Of a stretch of 64,000 bases of DNA, positions 1-10,583 are shown piece by piece. The position numbers were made by a program, and so were the translations under genes. Below the pieces are notes generated by a model. That model saw nothing but the letters and a program-made list of their open reading frames with translations, was not told the origin of the DNA and did no database searches. How positions within the stretch are numbered: the stretch's first letter is position 1; each line of letters starts with the position of its first letter. The stretch lies in assembly GCA_028455995.1 (NCBI GenBank), contig JABELC010000006.1, positions 1,612,001-1,676,000 of the forward strand. Reading direction: 5' to 3'. The stretch comes from Scleromitrula shiraiana (lineage: Eukaryota; Ascomycota; Leotiomycetes; Helotiales; Sclerotiniaceae).

Positions 1-3000
1 GAATTTCCATTTTCATCATACTTCTCTGTTTTGGTTGGCCTTGCTCTATCATGTAAAAGCTAATTCCTCTATAGCCAAGACTTAGCATTGGTTCAGTCGT
101 CAGCTAACGAAGACAACCAAGAGGATCCAGTACCTTCCAACATCTTACAAAAAGCGGGACTCTCTATACTTGATCTTTTCCCAGGCAATTCTTTCTACGA
201 GCGACGACGAATTGGAGAATTTGGTCTTGAATCTTCATTGTTCCACATTCTTAATCCTTTAGGGTCCCTCGAGGAGCACGGCTTATATTCCTGCTTGATT
301 CCTAAGAAGTACCGGTCACAACTAAAGTCTTCATCTGAAGATATGGCCCCAAAGAAATCCCACGCTTCATGGGTAGGTAGTAACAACTTATGGTTATACA
401 GCCTTGCTAACACACGCAACAGGGCTTCCACACTGGTCTATGGTCAAAGGCATTAAGGCTTCATAATAAAAAGGTGTTTTGCAGATACCATGTTAAAACT
501 AGGGATCTGAACGGAACTTGGTACGGCAGTAATAATTCACTTGTCGCGCACAATACTGCTTGGTCTCAAATCAAGGGTAAGTAGATCTTGGCTTCTATAG
601 GATATCATTGCTAAATAGTACCAAGCCATCTTGAATCCATCCTGTGCCCACACGGTAGAAAGCCATTTCCAATTTGAGGCTTTGGCTGCAGATTTTTTTG
701 ATGGCAAAGAAGTCCTGAATCCTGCTCATTATTCAAACCTGTCAGCAGACTGTAGTGCTCAAACCGGAAACATTGTTGAGGTTTCCGATGAAACTGCTAT
801 CAAGGACAATATCACGACATCACAAAGTCTGCCAACAACAGACTCCGACTCTACTATGACCACTGCCTTCACGCCGGCAACTAGCGAAATAACCTCAACT
901 GTTACGGATGGACTGTTGATACCAAAATCTTACAAGATCGAGTACTATGATGCTAGTGAACAATCGAGAATTAGGAATTCTATTCTTTACGGCGCCGATG
1001 AAACTTACGACGCAGGATTCAACACGGTCAATGTCTTTCTTATAGATTGCTTGCAAGCGAATGAGATTGAAGAGGCAATATGTGAGATTGAGAGACAAAA
1101 GTCTGTGGGTAGATCAGTCGTTACTACTGCCGAAGTTCATGATACGGAGTTCCGGCGCAATTCCAATTTTTTCTTACTCAACAAGAAATTGACGGCATGG
1201 GATAATTATTACAAAAAGTTGACTAAAGATCCATCCGAATATTGCAGTGCTCCAGTAACCGCATTACAAGAGGTCGTCAAGGAATTGAATATTAAGGGTA
1301 TGGGTGATAATTGGACTGTATATGAAGTCCGTTCCTACGCTACCGAAGAATCTCCCACCAGAAAGAGACTCGAGGAAGTTGCAGCTGTTGATACCATCGA
1401 AGAGCTAGATGAGCAGCCACAGGTTACACCAAACTATCCTGATCATCCATTGCCAACGGTAAAGTCGAAGCCAGAGCCTGTGATCAATAAGAAGAAGCCC
1501 AAGAAGAAGAGATATCCCAAGAAGATAGCTAAGCCTGAACAGAACGTAACCGAGGAATCCGAAGAGGACAATTTGGATCATAAAATTCAAGCAGTGCCCC
1601 CGAGTGAGAGCATTGTACCTGCAGATATTTCTATTGCTTCGGACCCACGTAACTATGACTTCACGGATTCTATCAACTCATTTGTTGATGATAGTAAATG
1701 GGAAGTGGTTAAGTCAAAGGTTCCATACAAAGTTAAATCGTTTCCAAGAAGCCAGGAACAATTTGCTCCATTGAACTCCCAGGTAACTAATTCTACTTCT
1801 GAAAACCTTACAGCATTTTCTAATTTGAATGTAGAATTCGCAGACTATGGCACAACAACTGACAGGAAACTATAGACAGGCTCAAATGCAAAGCTCTACT
1901 CAATTCCGCAGCTCTTCAAAAAAAGTCCACACTAGGCCGCTAAAACCAACAAACTCAAACATCAAATCTATTCAAACACAAAAGTCTTTGAATGAAACAG
2001 CAAACGACTCTGGTCAACTTTGTATTGATAGGTTGAATGACTTCCCTAGTATACCATCTAGCAGTGGAAATACCAACAGCGATGCGCAGAAAAATGGTTT
2101 GCGTGCGCATTCGCAATCAGAACCAACTATTACCAAAACTGCTAACCAAACCATTGACAAGAAGGCCAAACGAGAAAAAGAGTTCTCGAATAACATCGAA
2201 TCTACAAAGAATATTCAAACTGGAGAGGAAGCTTCCAGAGACCCAGCCTCAGCCACGCAAACCAAGAAGTCGGGTCGCAATGCTCCCAAAAGCCAGACAC
2301 AGAGAATACAATCTTCTAACGCCATCGTGCCTAATGTATCTTTATCCCCAGGCCAGGACTTGGCTATCAAGGCAGAGATTTCTAGCATTCCAGTTCGGCC
2401 TGATGATGAACCAGAAGTTGCTCCGATTGATAGTGAAATCGTTGTCCAGGAAACAGGGAAGAACTTTAGAATGAATCCAAATCTCGCAGAAGCACACCAT
2501 CGGTCATCGGAAATGACCATCTCAGTTCAAGTTGAACATCCATCTCTTCCTTCCGAACCTCTTGTAATCGCGGCTGATGAAAATATGATCGGAACATTCA
2601 ATTATTCAAGCGGGCGACATCGAAGCGCATCTACCTCGGAAAGATACTTTGATCCTTCTTCGGCATTGTGTGATTCGCAATATTCTGACTCTGCATCAAA
2701 TAGTCCTGTGGCCGAGAGCTCAAAATCAGTCCCCGTTACCCATGCTCAAGGAGGATCCTCGGGTGAATTTCCCCATAACTCTAATGTAGTCATGACGCCA
2801 ATAATCTCTTCTGGTGCATCGACAAGTACCTTAATCGGCGATGATGTTTTGAATCCAGATCGTTCACGCACATTTCGTTGCGATAAATCGATGGACCTTA
2901 TGAAAGATCGAACTGATGCTCACAATAGGTCAACTGCTTCAACTGTTATACATAATCTGGATTTGTCTCTCAATGACGAAGTTTCTGGCCCGGGAAATAA

Positions 3001-4102
3001 CGACCTGCAAGTCAGCAACAATACCTCATCTCAGCCTATGATACATAGCCCCCGGCCTACAGGCTTTCGAACCGCTTTCATGATCTCAGCTTCTGCTGCT
3101 CATCAATCATCCGCAATTAGTATGAGTGATAGCCGCATCGCCCCCGAACCATCCAAACCTTCTAACATGGTACCAGGCGCACTGGATCATAATGGACCTA
3201 GCTTCTCAAATGGATGGAATCATCAGCAGAGTCTGGGTACTACCGTCCTCAATCCAAGCATGCACGTACATTTTAAAGCTGGTTCTCCAGGAATCAAGTT
3301 TTACTGCAGCCATTGCGCTTATGAATGTTATGGAACTGCTCAAATCCCTATTGTTTTATGTCATGGGTGCGGAATTTCTAGCAATATCAGGTACTGTTCT
3401 GTCGCTTGTCTATTGGCAGACAGTTTGGCTCACTACGATGTCTGTATTAAAACACCGGAAATCTTGAGATTGACCGTTACACACTATCCAGTTGAATATC
3501 TATATTTTAATGATTACATCACGGTTAAAGACCACGAAGATTCACCAGAGATTCACCGACAAAAGGCTTTCAACATGTACTGTTCTAATGGACCTTTTCC
3601 ACAGCTTCTCAAGGCATGGGCTCGGAAGCACAATGTTTGGGAGAATATCCAAGGTCAAAGTTCGGATGAATTACTCAGAAAGACAGGAACATATTTCATT
3701 TTCAAGTCAAGAGCAACTGGCGATGGATATCGATTCAATCCTGATAGCACTGTCATCTGCACAATTGAGCTTCCTGAAGGTGATTTTAGGAAGCAAGTTC
3801 TTACTCGCTGCCTCGATGCTTCTTTCATGTTTGGTAATCGACATGTCAAAGAATTTTTGTTTCGATTCCTTCGCGATTGTCTTTCAGAAGACAGCTCATT
3901 TGATGACTTCCCCCACACAGAAGAACGTTCCGTTGTACTTGCCGAATTTCACCACCAGTTTCGTCGCGAGTTCAACTTCGATGCTGCCATGCAGTTCAAC
4001 CTTTCTGACAAGTTTGACCTTCAGTTAGAATGGAGTGCCATCAAAGGGATATTGGACGAACTGGATATGTGTTATCCGATGCTGAGACGTTGGATGTCCT
4101 AA
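1..4102 (+). CDS. MYND-finger-like large protein, 5' end outside window
   Basis: I propose four exons that join in frame: 75-372, 423-576, 626-1782 and 1844-4102, with a TAA stop. Introns 373-422, 577-625 and 1783-1843 have GTAGGT, GTAAGT and GTAACT donors and CTAAC/CTAAAT/CTAAT branch sites. Exon 75-372 has no start codon in frame and follows an acceptor (ATAG at 71-74), so the 5' end lies upstream of the window or in its first bases. About 1,288 codons are visible. Most of the protein is Ser/Thr/Asn-rich and looks disordered, with a Lys/Pro-rich basic stretch near 1480-1530. The recognisable part, at about 3300-3450, is a Cys/His cluster of the pattern C-x2-C-x7-C-x3-C ending H-x3-C (CHGCG...YCSVAC...HYDVC), which resembles a MYND zinc finger. 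A folded C-terminal region of about 200 residues follows. I do not recognise the family by name. MYND fingers usually mediate protein contacts; a regulatory role is inference. Confidence 0.72.
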
Positions 4103-4996
4103 AGCGGGTGGATGAAAGGGGTTTTTGATCAGTTTCTCGGCAACATATTTTGATCACTAATTTAAAGTTTGAGCGGTAGTTCTTCTTTTTGACATATGAA
4201 TGAGGAAAAGCTGTCAGATTGTATTTGGGGTTCTGAGCGGTAGACCTTTCTTTCTTATTTCGATCCCGTACAGTGATCTAGTCTACATGGAGTCTTCTTC
4301 TAGCAATGTAAATAGATAGAGGAATATAATTTTGTGGTTTTTACACGTAGGGCTTTGGCACTGCAATGGAAAAAATCCATCAGGTGAATTTGATTGAACG
4401 GTTTGATCTTCCTAATGTCTAATAAATCGATTTTGTAAAAATCAAAAGAAATAAAATCAGGGCGAGTAAAGTACAACCCTTTCGAAAAGCACAGCGAGAA
4501 ACAGTACAGGAGTGAGATTTGCCTGCGGAGAATCTCGATATCGAGATGTTTAAAATATCTCGGGATGAACTTTAGGTGAAATGTTATGAGTTGTTCGTTC
4601 GTTCGTGGGAAGATATATATGAAGGAAAGGAAAGAAAAGAAAAGGAAAGGAAAAGAAAGGAAAGGAAAGGAAATTTAAATAAAAGAAGAGAAATATGAGA
4701 ACAGTTAAGCCGAAATCCGGGAAAAAAGAAAAGGAGAGAAAAAGACATTCAAGGAGAGTATAATTTCATCTCGGGAATGACTCGAATCACCTCCTTCTCT
4801 TTCCCATAGATGAAGGAACACATAAATAAATAAATAAACAAATAAACAAATAAACAAATAAACAAATAAACAAATAAATATAAAACAATAAAGTATTTCT
4901 CATCCCATTCCACCCCACCAACTTATCTTCCCCCTTCCCATGCTAATCTATCACCCTACCCACAACAATCCCCCCCCCTCCCTCCCTCCTCATTAA
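4103..4996. other. Intergenic 3' region with purine tract and AAAT/AAAC repeat
   Basis: This spacer lies between two convergent genes. It holds a nearly pure purine tract (GGAAA/GAAAA units) at about 4621-4673 and a tetranucleotide-type AAAT/AAAC repeat at about 4821-4884. I see no coding sequence. Confidence 0.7.
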
Positions 4997-5939
4997 TCAA
5001 ACACCCGCATAATAAACCCCCTCGCCCTCGCCCTCGCCCTCGCCCTCGCCCTCGCCCTCGCCCTCCCCCCGAGCCTCAAAATTCACATTCGCGCTCCTCG
5101 CAATCCGCGCTTCGGCCTCACTCCGAGTCATGGATTCTCCGTGATAGATCACCATTTCGGGGCCGCGGCGGGGGGGCGCATAGATGGTTGTTCTGTTTGC
5201 GTGGGCGGTTTCGGCGGGGGTGAGGTGGTTTGCGTGGACGCTGGAATGGCGGGTTGTGGGGTGGTTTTGAGGGTATGTGGATAGGGATGGGGATGGGGAT
5301 GGGGATGGGTGATTGTTGTTATTGTTGTTGAGAGGGAGAGTGTGGGTATGAAGATGAGGGTGAGGGTGAGGGGGGATAGTGCTGGTGGTTGTATAGGTGT
5401 TTGTGTGGGTATGGTTAGTACGAGGGGGTATTCGCATAAATGGGTGATTATTGTTCATTGGAGGGAGAGAAGGCACCATGGAGCCATTAATACCCATTCT
5501 TTGCGTGGCAGGTGTATTAAGATTAGCGTATATTTGGGCGGTAGCGATTCGATCTATATTGGTCGGTTGTTTGGATGCAATAAACGGGGTGCAAGTAGAC
5601 GGGTTAGTCGCTAAAGTGGTTGATAAAGGTGGAACGACAGTTGAGGGAGACGCAAAACTGGCTAGGCTGGGTCTTCTTGCTGTGTTTGAGAGGCCGGTTG
5701 TAGAGAGTGGGGTTGTTATTGATGAGATGGAGCGGGGGGTTGGTGCTAGACTGGCTAGTGTGGGTCGCGGTGAGAAGGTGGCTGCTGTGGCGTTTAGCGT
5801 GCTTCTTGCGGTTGTTGCGTCTTCTCTGGCGGCATTTCTGGTGGGTGTTAGTATTTGTTGGATAAGAAGTCTCGGGAAGAGAAACATAGGTTGGAGGGAT
5901 GAAGATGAGAACTTACGGAGGAAATGGGGTGGTGGCCAT
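4997..5939 (-). CDS. Low-complexity hypothetical protein
   Basis: Two exons on the minus strand: 5939-5917 (ATG plus 20 nt) and 5837-4997, ending TGA. The intron 5838-5916 has a GTAAGT donor, a TACTAAC branch site and a CACCAG acceptor. The upstream frame closes with a stop before any other ATG, so this start is the first available. The product is about 287 residues, rich in Ser, Thr, Pro, Ala and Asn. Its middle is His/Thr/Pro-rich and its C-terminus is a run of Gly-Glu pairs encoded by a CCCTCG hexanucleotide repeat. A short ordered-looking stretch (GPEMVIYHGESMTRSEAEARIA) precedes the Gly-Glu run. I do not recognise the family. The clean splice signals argue that it is real, but the low complexity leaves room for doubt. 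Confidence 0.5.
5019..5066. repeat. CCCTCG hexanucleotide repeat
   Basis: Seven perfect CCCTCG units followed by CCCTCC. Read on the minus strand they encode alternating Gly and Glu at the C-terminus of the overlapping hypothetical protein. The unit length is a multiple of three, so length changes would keep the frame. Confidence 0.9.
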
Positions 5940-6692
5940 GGCTCTCAAGTATGCTCTTGCTGACTCGAGACTACTGATGGCTGTTTGGAAGGTGGTTTGG
6001 GTCTAGATCGAGGAGTACCATTTTAGTTGATGGTTGTGGATATAGTATACAAAGTAGAGGTGGATTGGAAGATGATGGGGAAAGATCGACGGAAAGAGAG
6101 TAAAAGGGGAGGAAGGTAACTTTTGTATAGAGAAGCTGTGGGATGCAAGTTGATATGAGGTAAATATGCAGTAAATCCCAGGAGTAGATTAGATAATGAA
6201 GGATGTAAGAAAGGTGCCTGCATGTAGATCGGGACAGAACAAATACGTACAGTTGAGTTGGTAGCAGTAACAGTCCTGGCATTAGTATCTGTAACACATA
6301 AAGCATCAGCATTGGCAATTCAAGTTTGACTCTAAAGAACACACATAGCAGTATCTCATTGGTATAAATAGATAGGCATCATGAAAATGTTGGACAAGTA
6401 GACATACCTTTCGTCTGATTGCTCTGGTCCATTGTCATGGAATTTTAGTTCGAGGTTGTACAAGGTAGGAAGGTTAGTTGAAGAAAATTCCAATAAATGG
6501 CCATCAAGGTTGTAGAGAATTCACGTTCAAGATGATTTCCATATCTCAAGTATGACTGTTTAAATCTGCTCCGGATATCTATTTTTGACTCTTATAGTAG
6601 ATAGAGTTTTCTTTTTGTGAATGTGTTGGATAACAATAGAATAAGATCTATTATTGTCTAGAATTATTATAAGCATTAGATGTCTTCACTTG

Positions 6693-6817
6693 GTATATTA
6701 TCTATGTATATTATCTATGTATATTATCTATGTATATTATCTATGTATATTATCTATGTATATTATCTATGTATATTATCTATATATATTATCTATGTGT
6801 ATTATTTATGTGTATTT
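6693..6817. repeat. 13-bp minisatellite
   Basis: Tandem copies of GTATATTATCTAT start at 6693 with a 13-bp period. Seven perfect copies run to 6783, followed by variant copies to about 6817. Since 13 is not a multiple of three, all frames stay open and give artefactual Tyr/Ile-rich ORFs. Confidence 0.92.
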
Positions 6818-7262
6818 AGGAAATTCAAACCTCACTTGTATATTTGTCATAACTCAACTATAGAACAGAGGTATGAAACCTAGAATATTCAAGATCTACT
6901 TGATTCAACATTGAGTTTCTTAGGCCTGTATATTATGACTATATATACTCATATACTCAGAAGTGACGATCTAATCAGACATTTTAATATCTCGAGAAGT
7001 AGATCTTTGGAATATCTAAATTAGATCTGTATACCAGAGTATATTAAGCTGATATATAGACTTATAGATGATAAAACAATAATTAAAGGTGAAATATTTA
7101 CAATGGTTGACTTAGAATAGGTAAAGAAAGCGATAATTAGGGATGTTATATGGGAAGATATGTAAAATGTTTTTCACCTTTTAAGAAATTGGTAATGCTA
7201 TGCAAACTTTTACAGTATTTACATGTAAGATGGTATAAACTTTTGAAGATCTTTTTATTATA

Positions 7263-7301
<39 letters not shown>
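7263..7301. repeat. (ATG)13 trinucleotide microsatellite
   Basis: Thirteen uninterrupted ATG units followed by GAC units. It lies in the gene-free spacer. The apparent poly-His ORF on the minus strand is a by-product of this repeat. Confidence 0.92.
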
Positions 7302-7302
<1 letters not shown>

Positions 7303-8755
7303 CGACGACAAGTGCAAATAGCATCATAAATGACAGGAAAACAAGAATAACACCATGATTTATAAAACAATTAATAACAATATCGTTATCAACCTCAAGT
7401 AGGCGAGATCAATATTGTCTGATCGTTAACATTCTTGACGACTGATACATATTATATATGGACATAGACATAAATTAAGATGAGATTAGACATGTGACGT
7501 ATTAATAGATAACAAGATGTAATTAATGCAATTTAGACATCAAACATACAACTTGATATATGACAAGCTAGGTATAAATAGAACCAAAAGTTAAATTAGA
7601 GGAAGTTGAACATTCGGAGTTTAGGCTTCACGAAACTTCCCTGAGTAATTTATTTGGTCCACCACCATCATTTACCAGTAACTCCGGTACATTAATCGAA
7701 GAGGTTGATATATGAATCGGGAGGATTAGTGTGTGAGATGGATCATACCGAACAGCAAGAAAGATCCAAACAAGATGAGATTATCTGTTCGGCCTCGGAT
7801 CTTCTAGCGACTGATTGATAATGGACCATATCTAGTTCTCTTCACAAAGTGTTCTCTGGGCTGTAGATGAAGAGAATCAATCTACAAATTAATTAGTCGG
7901 GCTTGGGTAAATCCTTGCAGGAATAAGCACATGAGACGGATGAAAATGTTGTGGAATCGTATAGGAAAGACCAGAACAAAATTGACGCTTTGTATGTTTC
8001 TGACAACCACTGGGAATAGAGCAAGACTAACACAAACATGCTAATGCTCGAAGCGAGCACGTGCTTAGATGGAAAAGGAGACATCAGTGGCATGGGATGG
8101 CTGTTCTTGCCTATAAACACAATTCAGCGTGGTAAAAGCAATTATCTATAGGAAGATTATAAGCAAATAATCAAGTTAGTAAAACTACTTAATTATGCTT
8201 GGGTTTTGTTGGATCTGACTACTTTTCCCTTTCCAGTGCAACAAAGCTTGGGAATCTAGACTTGAGGTTCCAGACTCCAGAATTAGATGAATAAAGGCTA
8301 TCAAGCATGCCCATCCACCAAATAAAACACTTTATAACGGTTTCATTCGATCTATAGGGCAGTGACTTCCAAAAACCTCTCGTTAACTTGTACTTTCAGA
8401 TCCAGAGGATGTTCGCGGTTGTACTATTAGTATACCAATAATATGTAACCGTTCCTATCAGCAAACTATTGTGAGGAATCGATACATCAGACCACGCTGA
8501 ATACCACCATGTAGAACGAACATAAAGTCCCAGGTTATTTCAGGAAATTTCAATTGAATGAAGTCTGGCTTGGGAGATTAATCTGGAGAAATTATGGTTG
8601 TTATCACCAGAATCGGCATAGAACATTACATAACCATTCTGCCACCGCCAAAACCAGGCTAAAAATTTCCATCCGATCATCATCATCAATCTCACAAAAA
8701 TTTTGGCCTGCCACCCATTTGCCTTCCATATCACACCTCACAACCCAACGAAATC

Positions 8756-9672
8756 ATGATTCCAAGAACCTTACTCCGTCAATCATCTCGAGCTCTAAGC
8801 TCTTCCATCCGCACATCTGTCTCAAAACAACCGATACGGTCGCAATTCCGCAGCAATGCTCCACTAATAGCACAAACAACCTCGAGACAATTCCAGGGAA
8901 GGAGATGGTATGCTACGGAGCCTGAGGCGAAGAAGGACGAGGCCGAGTCGGAGAAGAAGGCTGAAAAGACAGAACCTGCGGTAGAGGACCCAGCAAAGGA
9001 GGAGTTGCAGGCAAAGAACAAGGAGATTATTGACTTAAAGGTTTGTTTCTCATTTTAACATCTGCCAAACACCTGTCCTCACATCTCGGGGATCTTACCA
9101 ATAACATGCTGCGATAACTTATCTATGCGGTGGTATTTGACTTAGCTGTGAAAGATTGGTTGGTGGCAGAGCTTTAAATCCTGTTTACAGGCCATTCGGC
9201 TGACCCCACTACACAGGACAGACTTCTCCGCTCCATTGCCGATTTCCGCAATCTCCAAGAACGTACCAAGCGTGATATGCAATCTGCCAGAGATTTTGCC
9301 ATCCAAAAGTTTGCCAAGGATCTCGTTGACAGTGTCGACAACCTCGACCGAGCTCTCACCACCGTCCCCGCCGAGAAACTCTCTACTCCTGCCGATCAAC
9401 GAACTGAGCATTTACAAGATTTGGTTGCATTATACGAGGGATTGAAGATGACTGAGAACATCTTGATGTCGACTTTAAAGAAGCACGGACTGGAAAGATT
9501 CGATCCTTCTGTTGAGTCGGAAAAATTCAACCCAAATGAACATGAAGCTACTTTCATGACACCTATGGCAGGAAAGGAGGATGGAACCGTTTTCCACACA
9601 CAGCAAAAGGGTTTCAAACTTAATGGAAGGATATTGAGAGCAGCCAAGGTCGGGGTTGTTAAGAACGCTTGA
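8756..9672 (+). CDS. mge1: Mitochondrial GrpE nucleotide exchange factor
   Basis: Exons 8756-9040 and 9217-9672 encode 246 residues. The intron 9041-9216 has a GTTTGT donor and a CACAG acceptor; a closer ACAG at 9187-9190 would not rejoin the GrpE sequence as well. The first 60 or so residues are rich in Arg and Ser and poor in acid, as expected of a mitochondrial targeting peptide, and end near RRWYATE. An acidic-basic linker and long helix follow, then the GrpE core (DRLLRSIADFRNLQERTKRD, and later the EHEATFM...DGTVFHTQQKGFKLNGRILRAAKV region). GrpE releases ADP from matrix Hsp70 and so drives protein import and folding. Length fits fungal Mge1. The assignment is from clear family motifs. 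Confidence 0.95.
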
Positions 9673-10583
9673 TCTAGATATTAGATACAAAATTCGTCAC
9701 TCTGCCGGAGATCAACTTGACGTGCAATGGAGGGTGAAAGGCGGATGGCATGAGAGACATGCCTCCAGTAAGTGGCGGCGGAAGAGCTATGTACAAAGTG
9801 TATAATTAAAAATGGGACTGGGTCTACTTGGGCACCTGAGCAGATGAGAAAATGGCGTTGGATGATGTATAATGAATGTACATAGGCATATGATGAAGAT
9901 TAGCTCGCTCCTCTTTTTAAAAGACATGATAGGTTATGGGTACGATATATACGGATTGGCTGGCTGGAACTTGCAGGAATTCCTGTATTCTCTTGTATAT
10001 GTCACTCATGACTTACATGTATCAGAGAAAAAATATGAAAATACCTAATGAAATCACTCGTATGGTTGTATATTATCATAAATGTAGTGATGTTTCAGAA
10101 GCAGCTCCTAATCGGCGGCATGTACGACTTGGGATTCGGAGCCTCGTATGCCTTTCGCAGAACCGAAAGTATTGTTATTTCTTCGAATCATGAATCCTGT
10201 TTGAGTTTAAAAGTACTCTGGCATATCATCTCAAGTTTCGCAAATTCAGGACTTATTACTTTAATTGTCTCTAAATAATGTGTAACAAGTACACTGGTGG
10301 GTATCATCTACTATAGTACATCGTCGCTCCCAATCATCCCAGCCAAGTAAAGCAAGGCGAGTAAACCAGTACAAAATGGGTATCATAACAAGATGATGAT
10401 CTATCTAATGTCGCGCTGACGCCAATCCCAAGAGGAACAAAAAAAATGTTGCAAAAATCGCCGTCTTCCCAATTATTCAACACGGCCCATGGGTATCTTA
10501 ACATTACAATAAAAGTAGGGGGAATCCGTTCACCCATAAAAACTCCAGAATAGTGTGAGTATGAACCCCAAAACACAATCTCT
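9673..10583. other. Convergent 3' spacer
   Basis: This spacer separates the 3' ends of the GrpE gene (+) and the eleven-exon unrecognised gene (-). Small open frames are present, but none has codon content, splice sites or similarity that I can support. Confidence 0.6.

Larger units (their letters stand above)
5940..8755. other. Gene-free AT-rich spacer
   Basis: No convincing gene was found in 2.8 kb. Short open frames here either read through tandem repeats (the Tyr/Ile/Leu-rich frames near 6.7 kb, the poly-His frame near 7.3 kb) or lack splice partners and homology. The right end is the upstream region of the GrpE gene. Confidence 0.6.

Noticed and set aside
6654..6883. Tyr/Ile/Leu-rich open frames that look like membrane proteins
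   Set aside because: They are translations of the 13-bp minisatellite, which is open in several frames.
7146..7370. Poly-His ORF on the minus strand
   Set aside because: It is produced by the (ATG)13 microsatellite; there is no splice partner or conserved sequence.
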